A DNA stretch of 8,767 nt, from NCBI GenBank assembly GCA_004356305.1, contig SMXJ01000090.1, positions 1-8,767 on the forward strand, written 5' to 3'. Below are positions 1 through 5,854 of this stretch, piece after piece. The stretch is from Bacteroidota bacterium. Lineage in GTDB: Bacteria; Bacteroidota; Bacteroidia; Flavobacteriales; Flavobacteriaceae. Each line of letters starts with the position of its first letter. Position 1 is the first letter of the stretch. The notes under the pieces are model-generated. The model ran no database searches and was not told the origin of the DNA. It saw only the letters and a program-made list of their open reading frames with translations. Both the position numbers and the translations under genes were made by a program.

Positions 1-352
1 CTCGCATAAGCCCTTCGCTATCAAATTCCCAATGCTCATTCCCATGAGTTCGTTTCCATTGTCCCGTTTCTGCGTCTCTCCATTCGTATTCAAATCGGAC
101 TGATATTCGGTTATCGGTAAAGGACCAGAGATGTTTTTTCAGTTTGTAATGGGTTTCTTCGCTCCATTTGTCCGTTAGGAATTCTACGATGGCTTCTCTA
201 CCGGTGAAAAACAGATCTCTGTTTCTCCATTTAGAGTCGACTGTGTATGCCATTGAGATCTTTTCCGGATTTTTACTGTTCCAGGCATCTTCTGCTGCTT
301 GTACTTTTGCTTTTGCGGTTTCCTTTGTAAAAGGAGGGACTAGTTTTTTCAT
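1..352 (-). CDS. DUF1348 / NTF2-like (SnoaL-fold) protein, 3' end cut by window
   Basis: The first 117 residues are visible; the C-terminus lies beyond base 1. The sequence begins MKKLVPPFTKETAKAKVQAA and continues with AEDAWNSKNPEKISMAYT, KWRNRDLFFTGREAIVEFL, FEYEWRD and GNEHWEFDSEGLMR. This is the typical order of the DUF1348 family, small proteins of about 150 residues with a predicted nuclear-transport-factor-2-like cone fold. About three quarters of the protein is therefore present. No signal peptide or membrane segment is visible, so it is probably cytoplasmic. The biochemical role of the family is not established; NTF2-like folds often bind small hydrophobic ligands or act as isomerases, but nothing here proves a reaction. 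The start at 352 gives the usual family N-terminus. The gene lies 57 bases downstream of the TetR-type gene on the same strand, with a perfect 8-base-arm palindrome between them, so it is probably that regulator's target. Confidence 0.85.
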   Translation of the reverse strand, partial: MKKLVPPFTKETAKAKVQAAEDAWNSKNPEKISMAYTVDSKWRNRDLFFTGREAIVEFLTDKWSEETHYKLKKHLWSFTDNRISVRFEYEWRDAETGQWKRTHGNEHWEFDSEGLMR

Positions 353-366
353 AATTGCTTATTTAC

Positions 367-384
367 ATACAGACAAGTCTGTAT
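367..384. promoter_or_regulatory. Putative TetR operator upstream of the DUF1348 gene
   Basis: ATACAGACAAGTCTGTAT consists of two perfect 8-base inverted arms (ATACAGAC / GTCTGTAT) around a central AA. It ends 15 bases before the DUF1348 start codon. The 16 bases 369-384 recur exactly at 1000-1015 in front of the tetR gene. An inverted repeat of this size in both places is what is expected for a TetR-family dimer site. Binding is inferred, not shown. Confidence 0.72.
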
Positions 385-409
385 TATTTAATGATGATAA
401 AAGTCGTTT

Positions 410-970
410 TCAGGCCAGTAACCTTACACATGCTCTTTTTGCAGTATTAATTGGCCAGTCATTTTTCTGAATTTGTGATAGGATGATAGCACCTTCAATT
501 AAGATCATGATTTCATCTCCTAATTTTTCTGCTTGCTTATCGCTATATTTATTTTCTTTTTTTATAAGATCATGGATCCATTCCCGAAATTCATTTTTAT
601 GCAAGACGGCCTGGTCTTTTATTTTGGTATGATCTTCAGGCAGATCCGCAATAATGTTTTGCCAACCGCAGCCTCTATAATTTACTTCAGTCAGCCATTC
701 TGTCAAGTAATTGAAACAACCTAAAACTTTTCCGCCTTTATGATCTGTCCTGGAAACACACTCATTCAATTTCCCCATCCACATTATATGTCTTCCTTTT
801 AGATAGGCAACGGCGATATCCTCTTTGGATCTAAAATGCTGATACATGCTCGCTTTTGCAACAGCTGCTTCTGCAATGATCTGATTTATTCCGGTTTGAT
901 TATAACCATTGAAATAAAACAAACGAGATGCTGTTTCTATGATGCGTTCCTTTACATTCAATTTTTTCAT
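410..970 (-). CDS. TetR/AcrR-family transcriptional regulator
   Basis: This 186-residue protein has the TetR layout. Residues 1-60 form the N-terminal DNA-binding domain, starting KKLNVKERIIETASRLFYFNGY and containing the helix-turn-helix around residues 27-48 (INQIIAEAAVAKASMYQHF) followed by RSKEDIAVAYL. Residues about 80-186 form an all-helical ligand and dimer domain with the segment RGCGWQNIIADLPEDH, seen in many AcrR-like proteins. The likely role is a ligand-relieved repressor; the ligand is unknown. Four cysteines (71, 85, 101, 182) leave thiol or electrophile sensing possible, which is speculation. I start at the ATG at 970 rather than at an in-frame upstream codon at 988, because MKKLNVKERI is the usual family beginning and a TAnnTTTG promoter element lies between the two. 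An operator-like palindrome sits 30 bases upstream of the start, and an identical core precedes the next gene, so autoregulation and control of the DUF1348 gene are likely. Confidence 0.9.
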   Translation of the reverse strand: MKKLNVKERIIETASRLFYFNGYNQTGINQIIAEAAVAKASMYQHFRSKEDIAVAYLKGRHIMWMGKLNECVSRTDHKGGKVLGCFNYLTEWLTEVNYRGCGWQNIIADLPEDHTKIKDQAVLHKNEFREWIHDLIKKENKYSDKQAEKLGDEIMILIEGAIILSQIQKNDWPINTAKRACVRLLA

Positions 971-974
971 GGGA

Positions 975-1007
975 CAAACATATAACAATTTATTAGTAAA
1001 CAGACAA
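975..1007 (-). promoter_or_regulatory. Putative tetR promoter (Bacteroidota type)
   Basis: On the minus strand TATGTTTG (975-982) fits the Bacteroidota -7 consensus TAnnTTTG. A TTG at 1005-1007 lies 22 bases upstream, within the usual -33 spacing range. The TTG is inside the operator palindrome, so a bound repressor would cover the -33 element. Only four bases separate the -7 motif from the chosen ATG at 970, so the transcript would be leaderless or nearly so. This very short leader is the weak point of the call. Confidence 0.5.
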
Positions 1008-1015
1008 GTCTGTAT
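1000..1015. promoter_or_regulatory. Putative TetR operator in the tetR promoter
   Basis: ACAGACAAGTCTGTAT is identical to bases 369-384. The inverted core ACAGAC-AA-GTCTGT has 6-base arms here; the outer pair is broken on the left side (AAACAGAC instead of ATACAGAC), so this copy is slightly less symmetrical than the one in front of the DUF1348 gene. It overlaps the proposed -33 element of the tetR promoter, which suits negative autoregulation. Confidence 0.7.
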
Positions 1016-1144
1016 GTTTTTAACATTCCTTTAACACAATAAGTCTCGAATTTCTATTTATTTCAATCTAGTTTTATACCATAACCTTTGGTCGTATAAG
1101 TTAAGTTGCCTTGGTTATTTGGGATTCGCTTTTATTTTTAAGCT

Positions 1145-1156
1145 TTTCCATGGAAA
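1145..1156. other. Short perfect palindrome in the 971-1254 intergenic region
   Basis: TTTCCATGGAAA is a perfect 12-base palindrome, about 100 bases upstream of the nitroreductase start. The 284-base gap between the divergent tetR and nitroreductase genes otherwise holds the tetR operator and promoter, the nitroreductase promoter candidate, and A+T-rich DNA with no convincing gene. The palindrome could be a regulator site, but a 12-base match in A+T-rich DNA may be chance. Confidence 0.25.
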
Positions 1157-1210
1157 TCATAAGTATGTGTTTTTCGGAAATAGAATTAACTTATTATTAA
1201 TTAACAAAAG

Positions 1211-1234
1211 TTGTCAGGGCTATCCGTATTTTTG
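1211..1234 (+). promoter_or_regulatory. Putative nitroreductase promoter
   Basis: TATTTTTG (1227-1234) matches the -7 consensus TAnnTTTG, 20 bases before the start codon at 1255. The nearest TTG (1211-1213) is only 13 bases upstream, shorter than the usual spacing of about 17-23, so the -33 element is uncertain. The -7 motif and its position are the main support. Confidence 0.45.
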
Positions 1235-1254
1235 CAACAGTAAAGAAGAAAACT

Positions 1255-1893
1255 ATGAATTCTGAAATTATAGAGAAACTCAAATGGCGATACGCCACCA
1301 AGAAGTTTGATGCCTCCAAAAAACTTTCCGAAGAAAAACTGAATATCCTTAAGGAAGCCTTTAACCTCACTGCTACCTCCTATGGTCTGCAGCCACTGAA
1401 AATGCTGGTGATCAGCGATCCTGAAACCAAAGAACAGTTGATGCCCTTTTCTATGGATCAGCCACAGGTTCGGGACGCCTCTCATGTCTTGGTTTTGTGT
1501 ATAGAAGATAAAATAACTCCCGAATATATTACACAACATTTCGATAGAGTAGAGGCCTCTCGAAAAACATCCAGGAATATTTTAGAACCTTTTGAAGATT
1601 TTTTAGTCACTTCATTTTCAGAAAAACTACCCGAAGAGATCTCCCTTTGGATGATAAACCAAGCTTACCTGGCCATGGGAAATCTCCTGACCGTTTGTGC
1701 TCTGGTCGATATCGATGCCTGTCCCATGGAAGGATTCGATCCTGAGAAATATGATGAACTGCTTCAACTACGCAAAATAGGATTGCGTTCTGTTCTTGTT
1801 CTTCCGGTAGGATATCGGGCTCATGACGATGAATTTTCAGAAATGAAAAAAGTACGCAGAGGCGTGGAAGAGGTAGTTATTGAAATTGATTAG
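1255..1893 (+). CDS. NfsB-like NAD(P)H-dependent FMN nitroreductase
   Basis: This 212-residue cytoplasmic flavoenzyme matches the oxygen-insensitive nitroreductase family (E. coli NfsB, about 217 residues) over its whole length. Visible family features are R12-Y-A-T-K-K17-FDASKKL near the N-terminus, which supplies FMN-phosphate contacts in NfsB; the QP pair at 46-47; DASHVLVLC at 74-82; the helix QAYLAMGNLL at 136-145; the PMEGF motif at 157-161, which lies near the flavin; and SVLVLPVGYR at 179-188 with basic residues at 198-202. Members use NAD(P)H to reduce nitroaromatics, quinones or other electron acceptors as homodimers; the physiological substrate here cannot be read from sequence. 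The gene reads away from tetR and has its own promoter candidate. The TetR-type palindrome is about 240 bases upstream, so control by that regulator is possible but not indicated. A second promoter candidate separates it from kdnA. Confidence 0.9.
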   Translation: MNSEIIEKLKWRYATKKFDASKKLSEEKLNILKEAFNLTATSYGLQPLKMLVISDPETKEQLMPFSMDQPQVRDASHVLVLCIEDKITPEYITQHFDRVEASRKTSRNILEPFEDFLVTSFSEKLPEEISLWMINQAYLAMGNLLTVCALVDIDACPMEGFDPEKYDELLQLRKIGLRSVLVLPVGYRAHDDEFSEMKKVRRGVEEVVIEID

Positions 1894-1901
1894 ATAATAA
1901 A

Positions 1902-1932
1902 TTCCGCAATAAACAAGCAACCCTTATCTTTG
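1902..1932 (+). promoter_or_regulatory. Putative kdnA promoter
   Basis: TATCTTTG (1925-1932) is a perfect TAnnTTTG -7 element. A TTC at 1902-1904, one mismatch from the -33 TTG, lies 20 bases upstream. Transcription would start near 1938-1940 and leave a leader of about 50 bases before the ATG at 1990. The element begins just after the nitroreductase stop codon (1891-1893), so kdnA can be transcribed on its own. Confidence 0.6.
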
Positions 1933-1989
1933 CCCGACGTCTAATGATAGGATTGTACTTAAAAGATTGATCATTAAACATTACACAAC

Positions 1990-3201
1990 ATGCCCGGATT
2001 TGAAGTTTTTGGCGAAGAAGAACGCAAACAAGTAAACGATGTATTGGAAAGCGGTGTACTTATGCGCTATGGGTTTGACAATATGCGTAATGGCCACTGG
2101 AAAGCGAAAGAATTTGAAGCTGCCTTCGCTAAACGAATGGACAGTACTTATTGCCAACTCGTTTCCAGCGGGACATCTGCTTTAACTGTTTCATTGGCCG
2201 CAGCCGGAATAGGAGCAGGGGACGAAGTGATCATGCCCACCTTTACTTTTGTGGCTAGTTTTGAGTCTATAATGATGTTAGGTGCTGTCCCTGTATTAGT
2301 GGATATAGACGATACTTTAACCTTGGATCCAGCCGCAGTGGAAGCTGCTATTACTTCCAGAACACGCTGTGTGATGCCGGTGCATATGTGTGGTTCCATG
2401 GCCGATTTGAAAGCCTTGAAGTCCATATGCGATGCGCATGACCTTCTATTGATCGAAGATGCCTGTCAGGCAATTGGTGGAACATTTGAAGGAAAACCAT
2501 TGGGGAGTTATGGTGATCTGGGATGCTTCTCGTTCGATTATGTAAAGACTATCACTTGTGGTGAAGGAGGTGGGATCATTACAAACAATAAAGAATATGC
2601 GATCCGCTGTGACCAATATCAGGACCACGGCCATGATCATATCGGAAACGATCGCGGGGCTGAGAAGCATCCGCACCTGGGGTATAATTTCCGTATTTCT
2701 GAATTGAATGCGGCTGTAGGAATAGCACAACTGGCTAAAATTGATGATATATTAGCCCTGCAAAAAAAGAATTACACCATTATGCGTGAAGCCTTGACGG
2801 AATTGGACGGTGTAACTTTCCGTAGAGTTCCCGAAGGTGGTGTGGAGAATTATTCATTTCTGAATTTCTTTTTACCATCTGAAGATCTTGCCCAAAAGGC
2901 TCATAAAGCATTGGCTCAAGCCGGTGTTGATGCTTGTTTCTACTGGTATGAGAATCATTGGCACTATATCAATAGTTGGGAACATTTACGAGATCTGAAT
3001 AGTTTGGGCAGACTTCCTGCTGAAATCCGAGATCAAATTCAGGATCTGAGTAACGCGGATTTTTCCAAAAGTGATGCATGGATGAGTCGTGCTATTTCTT
3101 CTTTGGTAAAAATAGGATGGACCGATGATCAGGTAAGAGAGAGAGCTTTAAAAATGAAGGAGGTTCTTTCCGAAATACTTAAAACGGTATATACTCTGTA
3201 A
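1990..3201 (+). CDS. kdnA: KdnA-like PLP-dependent sugar aminotransferase (DegT/DnrJ/EryC1/StrS family)
   Basis: This 403-residue, fold-type I PLP enzyme is full length. The cofactor site is visible: SSGTSAL at 59-65 (phosphate loop), IEDACQA with Asp157 and Gln160 (pyridine-ring contacts), and SFDYVKTITCGEGG with the Schiff-base Lys186. GYNFRISELNAAVG at 231-244 is the usual family motif. As I remember it, Shewanella KdnA (8-amino-3,8-dideoxy-manno-octulosonate transaminase) shares the start MPGFE-FG, the segments VHMCGSMA and DHGHDHIG-DRGAE-HP, and the C-terminal CFYWY and KSDA-MSR. These are stronger cues than family membership alone. KdnA aminates C8 of 8-oxo-Kdo, made by the alcohol dehydrogenase KdnB, to give the LPS sugar Kdo8N. 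No kdnB is visible here, so the exact substrate is inferred. The gene has its own promoter candidate, and its last 23 bases overlap the end of the convergent ribBA. Another NDP-sugar or Kdo-like substrate remains possible. Confidence 0.85.
   Translation: MPGFEVFGEEERKQVNDVLESGVLMRYGFDNMRNGHWKAKEFEAAFAKRMDSTYCQLVSSGTSALTVSLAAAGIGAGDEVIMPTFTFVASFESIMMLGAVPVLVDIDDTLTLDPAAVEAAITSRTRCVMPVHMCGSMADLKALKSICDAHDLLLIEDACQAIGGTFEGKPLGSYGDLGCFSFDYVKTITCGEGGGIITNNKEYAIRCDQYQDHGHDHIGNDRGAEKHPHLGYNFRISELNAAVGIAQLAKIDDILALQKKNYTIMREALTELDGVTFRRVPEGGVENYSFLNFFLPSEDLAQKAHKALAQAGVDACFYWYENHWHYINSWEHLRDLNSLGRLPAEIRDQIQDLSNADFSKSDAWMSRAISSLVKIGWTDDQVRERALKMKEVLSEILKTVYTL
3179..3201. other. Convergent 23-base overlap of kdnA and ribBA ends
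   Basis: The TAA of kdnA (3199-3201) lies inside the ribBA reading frame, and the TAA of ribBA (complement of 3179-3181) lies inside kdnA. The two coding regions therefore share 23 bases tail to tail. No intergenic room is left for a bidirectional terminator, and I see no obvious hairpin with a T tract across the junction. Confidence 0.9.
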
Positions 3202-4327
3202 TCTCCAGGCCATATCCAATTATTCCCACCCTCTTGGTTTGTGTATTGTTGGAAATGAGCCGTATTTTGCTTATTCCCAGATCATGTAGGATTTGAGCAC
3301 CAATTCCAAAATCTTTGTTATCCATTTCAATTCGAGGGGCCTTAGCTATCTCACCTTCAATTTGAGTGTCTCGTAGTTCCCCCAAGCGTTTCAATAAATT
3401 CATCGATTGGCTTTGTTGATTGATAAACACGATAGCTCCCTTGCCTTCCTTGTTGATAACACTGAACATTTTATCCAATTTTTTGTCGGCGTTATTGGTT
3501 AGCGTCCCTAAAATATCATTATTCACCAATGTGGAATTCACTCGAACCATCACGGGTTCGTTTGCCGACCATTCGCCTTTGGTCAGTGCAATATGTACTT
3601 GATCGTTCGTTGTCTGTTTATAAGCACGAAGTCGAAAGCTTCCATGCTTGGTATTAATACTAAAATCTTCTTTTTTCTCTATAAGTGAATCGTGCTCCAT
3701 ACGATGCGCTACGAGATCTTCGATGGAAATAATTTTCAGATCGAATTTTTTGGCAACACTTATCAATTGTGGCAATCTCGCCATGGTTCCATCCTCATTC
3801 AAGATCTCAACCAGGATACCGGCGGTTTCCAAGCCGGCTAATCGCGCCAGATCGATAGCGGCTTCCGTATGCCCGGTACGGCGTAATACCCCTCCTTCAT
3901 ATGCTCGCAATGGAAAAATATGCCCCGGACGCCCTAAATCCGCGGGTTTAGTCTCACTATTGGCGAGCGCTCTGATGGTTTTGGCACGGTCATGCACCGA
4001 AATCCCCGAAGTACAACCATGGCCAATCAGATCTACCGAAATAGTAAACTGTGTATGGTGAAGTACAGTATTGTTTTCGACCATCATATCCAGATCCAAC
4101 TCTGAACATCGCTCCTCGGTGAGAGGTGCGCAAATAAGTCCTCGACCATTGGACGCCATGAAATTGATCATTTCCGGAGTCACCATATCTGCAGCAGCAA
4201 TAAAGTCGCCTTCATTCTCACGATTCTCATCATCTACAACAATAATGATCTTACCATTTTTAATATCATCAATGGCTTCAGAAATAGTATTGAGCTTTAT
4301 CACAACGCCGTTTTCAGTAGAGATCAT
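3179..4327 (-). CDS. ribBA: 3,4-dihydroxy-2-butanone-4-phosphate synthase with degenerate GTP cyclohydrolase II domain (RibBA/RibBX-like)
   Basis: The protein has 382 residues. The N-terminal RibB domain (about 1-207) converts ribulose 5-phosphate to 3,4-dihydroxy-2-butanone 4-phosphate for riboflavin synthesis. It looks intact: DDENRENEGDF with Arg36, Glu37 and Glu39; GISVHDRAKTI; GRPGHIFPLRA with His136; RRTGHTEAAIDL with His153; and Glu174. The C-terminal RibA-like domain (about 225-382) keeps the GCH II tail (FGIGAQILHDLGISKIRL, YGLEITE-IP) but has lost its chemistry. The three zinc cysteines align with Leu267, Asn278 and Ala280, and the QEGRG loop with its catalytic arginine is replaced by QQSQS (Gln307). 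A segment of roughly 20 residues after that loop also seems shortened. The protein is thus probably DHBP synthase only, and GTP cyclohydrolase II must come from another gene. I chose the ATG at 4327; a GTG immediately before it (4330) is the alternative. It follows lptG by 83 bases with its own promoter candidate. Confidence 0.92.
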   Translation of the reverse strand: MISTENGVVIKLNTISEAIDDIKNGKIIIVVDDENRENEGDFIAAADMVTPEMINFMASNGRGLICAPLTEERCSELDLDMMVENNTVLHHTQFTISVDLIGHGCTSGISVHDRAKTIRALANSETKPADLGRPGHIFPLRAYEGGVLRRTGHTEAAIDLARLAGLETAGILVEILNEDGTMARLPQLISVAKKFDLKIISIEDLVAHRMEHDSLIEKKEDFSINTKHGSFRLRAYKQTTNDQVHIALTKGEWSANEPVMVRVNSTLVNNDILGTLTNNADKKLDKMFSVINKEGKGAIVFINQQSQSMNLLKRLGELRDTQIEGEIAKAPRIEMDNKDFGIGAQILHDLGISKIRLISNNTQTKRVGIIGYGLEITEYIPF

Positions 4328-4344
4328 CACAATTTTTTACTATA

Positions 4345-4378
4345 CAAAGATACGAAGACATTTTATTTTTTAGCCAAA
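4345..4378 (-). promoter_or_regulatory. Putative ribBA promoter
   Basis: On the minus strand TATCTTTG (4345-4352) is a perfect TAnnTTTG -7 element, and TTTG (4375-4378) lies 22 bases upstream as the -33 element. The -7 box ends 17 bases before the ribBA ATG. The whole promoter sits in the 83-base gap after lptG, so ribBA can be expressed apart from the ftsK-lolA-lptG unit. I see no FMN riboswitch: the gap is far too short for that aptamer. Confidence 0.65.
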
Positions 4379-4410
4379 GTCGGTAATGCTATAACAAAAA
4401 GGGCTTGCGA

Positions 4411-5844
4411 TTATGTTTTCTTTCTTTTGAATAATCTTCCCAACCGTTGCAGAAAAGAATCTATATCAACGATTCCTTGATCAGTAGTAGCGCGGTAGGT
4501 TAGCCAAACACCCAGGGGAAGCATTATTGCCGTACTCAGCCAACTCGCTATAAAGGGATGCATAGTGCCGTCTTCGGCACTGTTCTTGGCGAAAATCCCT
4601 ATAAAGTGATAGGTTAAAAAGAGAAATATCGCTACTACCATTGGAAGTCCCATTCCCCCTTTACGAATTATAGCACCTAAGGGAGCGCCTACAAAGAACA
4701 GAATAATACAAACCATCGATAAGGCAAACTTTTCATGAAGCGCCATTTCGTGTTTATTAAGTCGCTTGGCCTTTATGTGGAACTCAATTTTTTTTGAATT
4801 TAAAGATTGGATCGTACCCTTGACATTGTTGATGGCTGTTTCCAGAATTTCACTTTGCTGTCGTTCTACGAACACATCGAGAATTTCGCTATAGACCGTA
4901 TCTTTGGTTACCCTTCTTCTAATTGTATCCCTAAATTTATTGACCCCGGTGCGGTAATACATATTCTCACCAAACAGCCTAATATCCTTAGTGAAACTAT
5001 TTGAAAGTGTATCAATTTCAGCGAATAGCTCACTTGCCCGATACATATTGTGATTACTTAATTCGTTTTGCTTATTGATGTCTGTATCATTTAGCGCGGT
5101 AAGATCAATATTCAAAGTATATTCTTCAAAATAACTCTTGGCAAAGGGCCGGCTGCGTTGCTTTACCGCATTTTTAAGTTGAATATCCTCGTAATAGTTT
5201 CCATCCTTTAGCACTAAAGAAAGTGTATTACTTCCTTCTTCGCTGACCAATTCTCCTTCTTTGGCTATAATAACCGTAGAATTCATATTAGGGCGCATAG
5301 AGTTTTTCTTATGGATAACTACTTCCCGTAAATATTGCCCACGATCGCCATATTTTTCGGCGACCTTGATATTAAAGTCATCTCCTATACTACTGAACTG
5401 CCCCTCCACGATCGCCATCGACGGGCTTAATTGTGAAATATTCCTTCGTAGGTTTTGCCATTTGTATTCGGAATAGGGGATTACATTATTTGCGAAAAAG
5501 AAGGCTGTGATCGCCAGGCCTACAATAAAATAGGTCAAACTACGCATGGCTCTTTGCAGCGAGATCCCGTTTGATTTCATGGCTGCGAATTCATAGTTTT
5601 CGGCAAAATTTCCGAACACCATCAACGAGGTGACTAAAATAGTGAGAGGGAGCACCAATGGAATTAACTTAGGCGCAAAGAACCAAAGGAACTTTAAAAT
5701 GACCCAAATATCTATATCCTTGCCGGCAAGTTCAGAAATATATAGCCACACCGTCTGCAACACAAAAATGAACATCAAAATAATGAAGACGCTAAAAAAC
5801 GTCTTCAAATAGGCAATTAATATGTATCGATCTAAGATTTTCAA
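4411..5844 (-). CDS. lptG: LptF/LptG (YjgP/YjgQ) family LPS export permease, TTG start
   Basis: This 477-residue inner-membrane protein has the LptF/G layout. N-terminal membrane segments lie at about 13-36, 52-80 and 101-120, a periplasmic beta-jellyroll domain at about 140-250, and C-terminal membrane segments at about 373-393, 399-419 and 431-450, the first ending in the family motif GAPLGAIIRKGG. Such permeases work with the ATPase LptB to extract LPS from the inner membrane and pass it to LptC/LptA. The region at about 250-370 is rich in charged, probably helical sequence and is an insertion relative to the roughly 360-residue proteobacterial proteins. The start is TTG at 5844: no in-frame ATG lies between it and an upstream in-frame stop, and the resulting MKILDRYIL is the typical flavobacterial beginning. 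lolA ends 10 bases upstream, so translation is probably coupled. The tail is basic (RLFKRKKT). The choice of LptG over LptF rests on general resemblance. Confidence 0.9.
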   Translation of the reverse strand: MKILDRYILIAYLKTFFSVFIILMFIFVLQTVWLYISELAGKDIDIWVILKFLWFFAPKLIPLVLPLTILVTSLMVFGNFAENYEFAAMKSNGISLQRAMRSLTYFIVGLAITAFFFANNVIPYSEYKWQNLRRNISQLSPSMAIVEGQFSSIGDDFNIKVAEKYGDRGQYLREVVIHKKNSMRPNMNSTVIIAKEGELVSEEGSNTLSLVLKDGNYYEDIQLKNAVKQRSRPFAKSYFEEYTLNIDLTALNDTDINKQNELSNHNMYRASELFAEIDTLSNSFTKDIRLFGENMYYRTGVNKFRDTIRRRVTKDTVYSEILDVFVERQQSEILETAINNVKGTIQSLNSKKIEFHIKAKRLNKHEMALHEKFALSMVCIILFFVGAPLGAIIRKGGMGLPMVVAIFLFLTYHFIGIFAKNSAEDGTMHPFIASWLSTAIMLPLGVWLTYRATTDQGIVDIDSFLQRLGRLFKRKKT

Positions 5845-5854
5845 GACAACACGG

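Noticed and set aside
168..470. Open frame of 100 codons on the plus strand across the DUF1348/tetR junction
   Set aside because: It is antisense to the DUF1348 gene and the end of tetR, runs through the operator palindrome, has no recognisable motif, and is explained by the codon pattern of the opposite strand.
1150..1200. Tiny frame from the ATG at 1150 (about 16 codons) in the intergenic region
   Set aside because: No ribosome-binding context, no similarity cue, and it begins within a palindrome; no evidence of translation.
1201..1539. Open frame of 112 codons on the minus strand
   Set aside because: It is antisense to the nitroreductase gene and reads into its promoter; composition is typical of a shadow frame.
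1942..1976. Inverted repeat TAATGAT / ATCATTA in the kdnA leader
   Set aside because: It has only seven A+T-rich base pairs with a loop of about 21 bases; a stable structure or regulatory role is unlikely.
4328..4330. GTG start for ribBA immediately before the ATG
   Set aside because: It would add one residue only; the adjacent ATG is the more likely initiator. The two cannot be told apart for certain.
4379..4410. Possible terminator after lptG
   Set aside because: The minus strand has a T run after GCAAGCCC, but no matching stem precedes it, so it does not make an intrinsic terminator.
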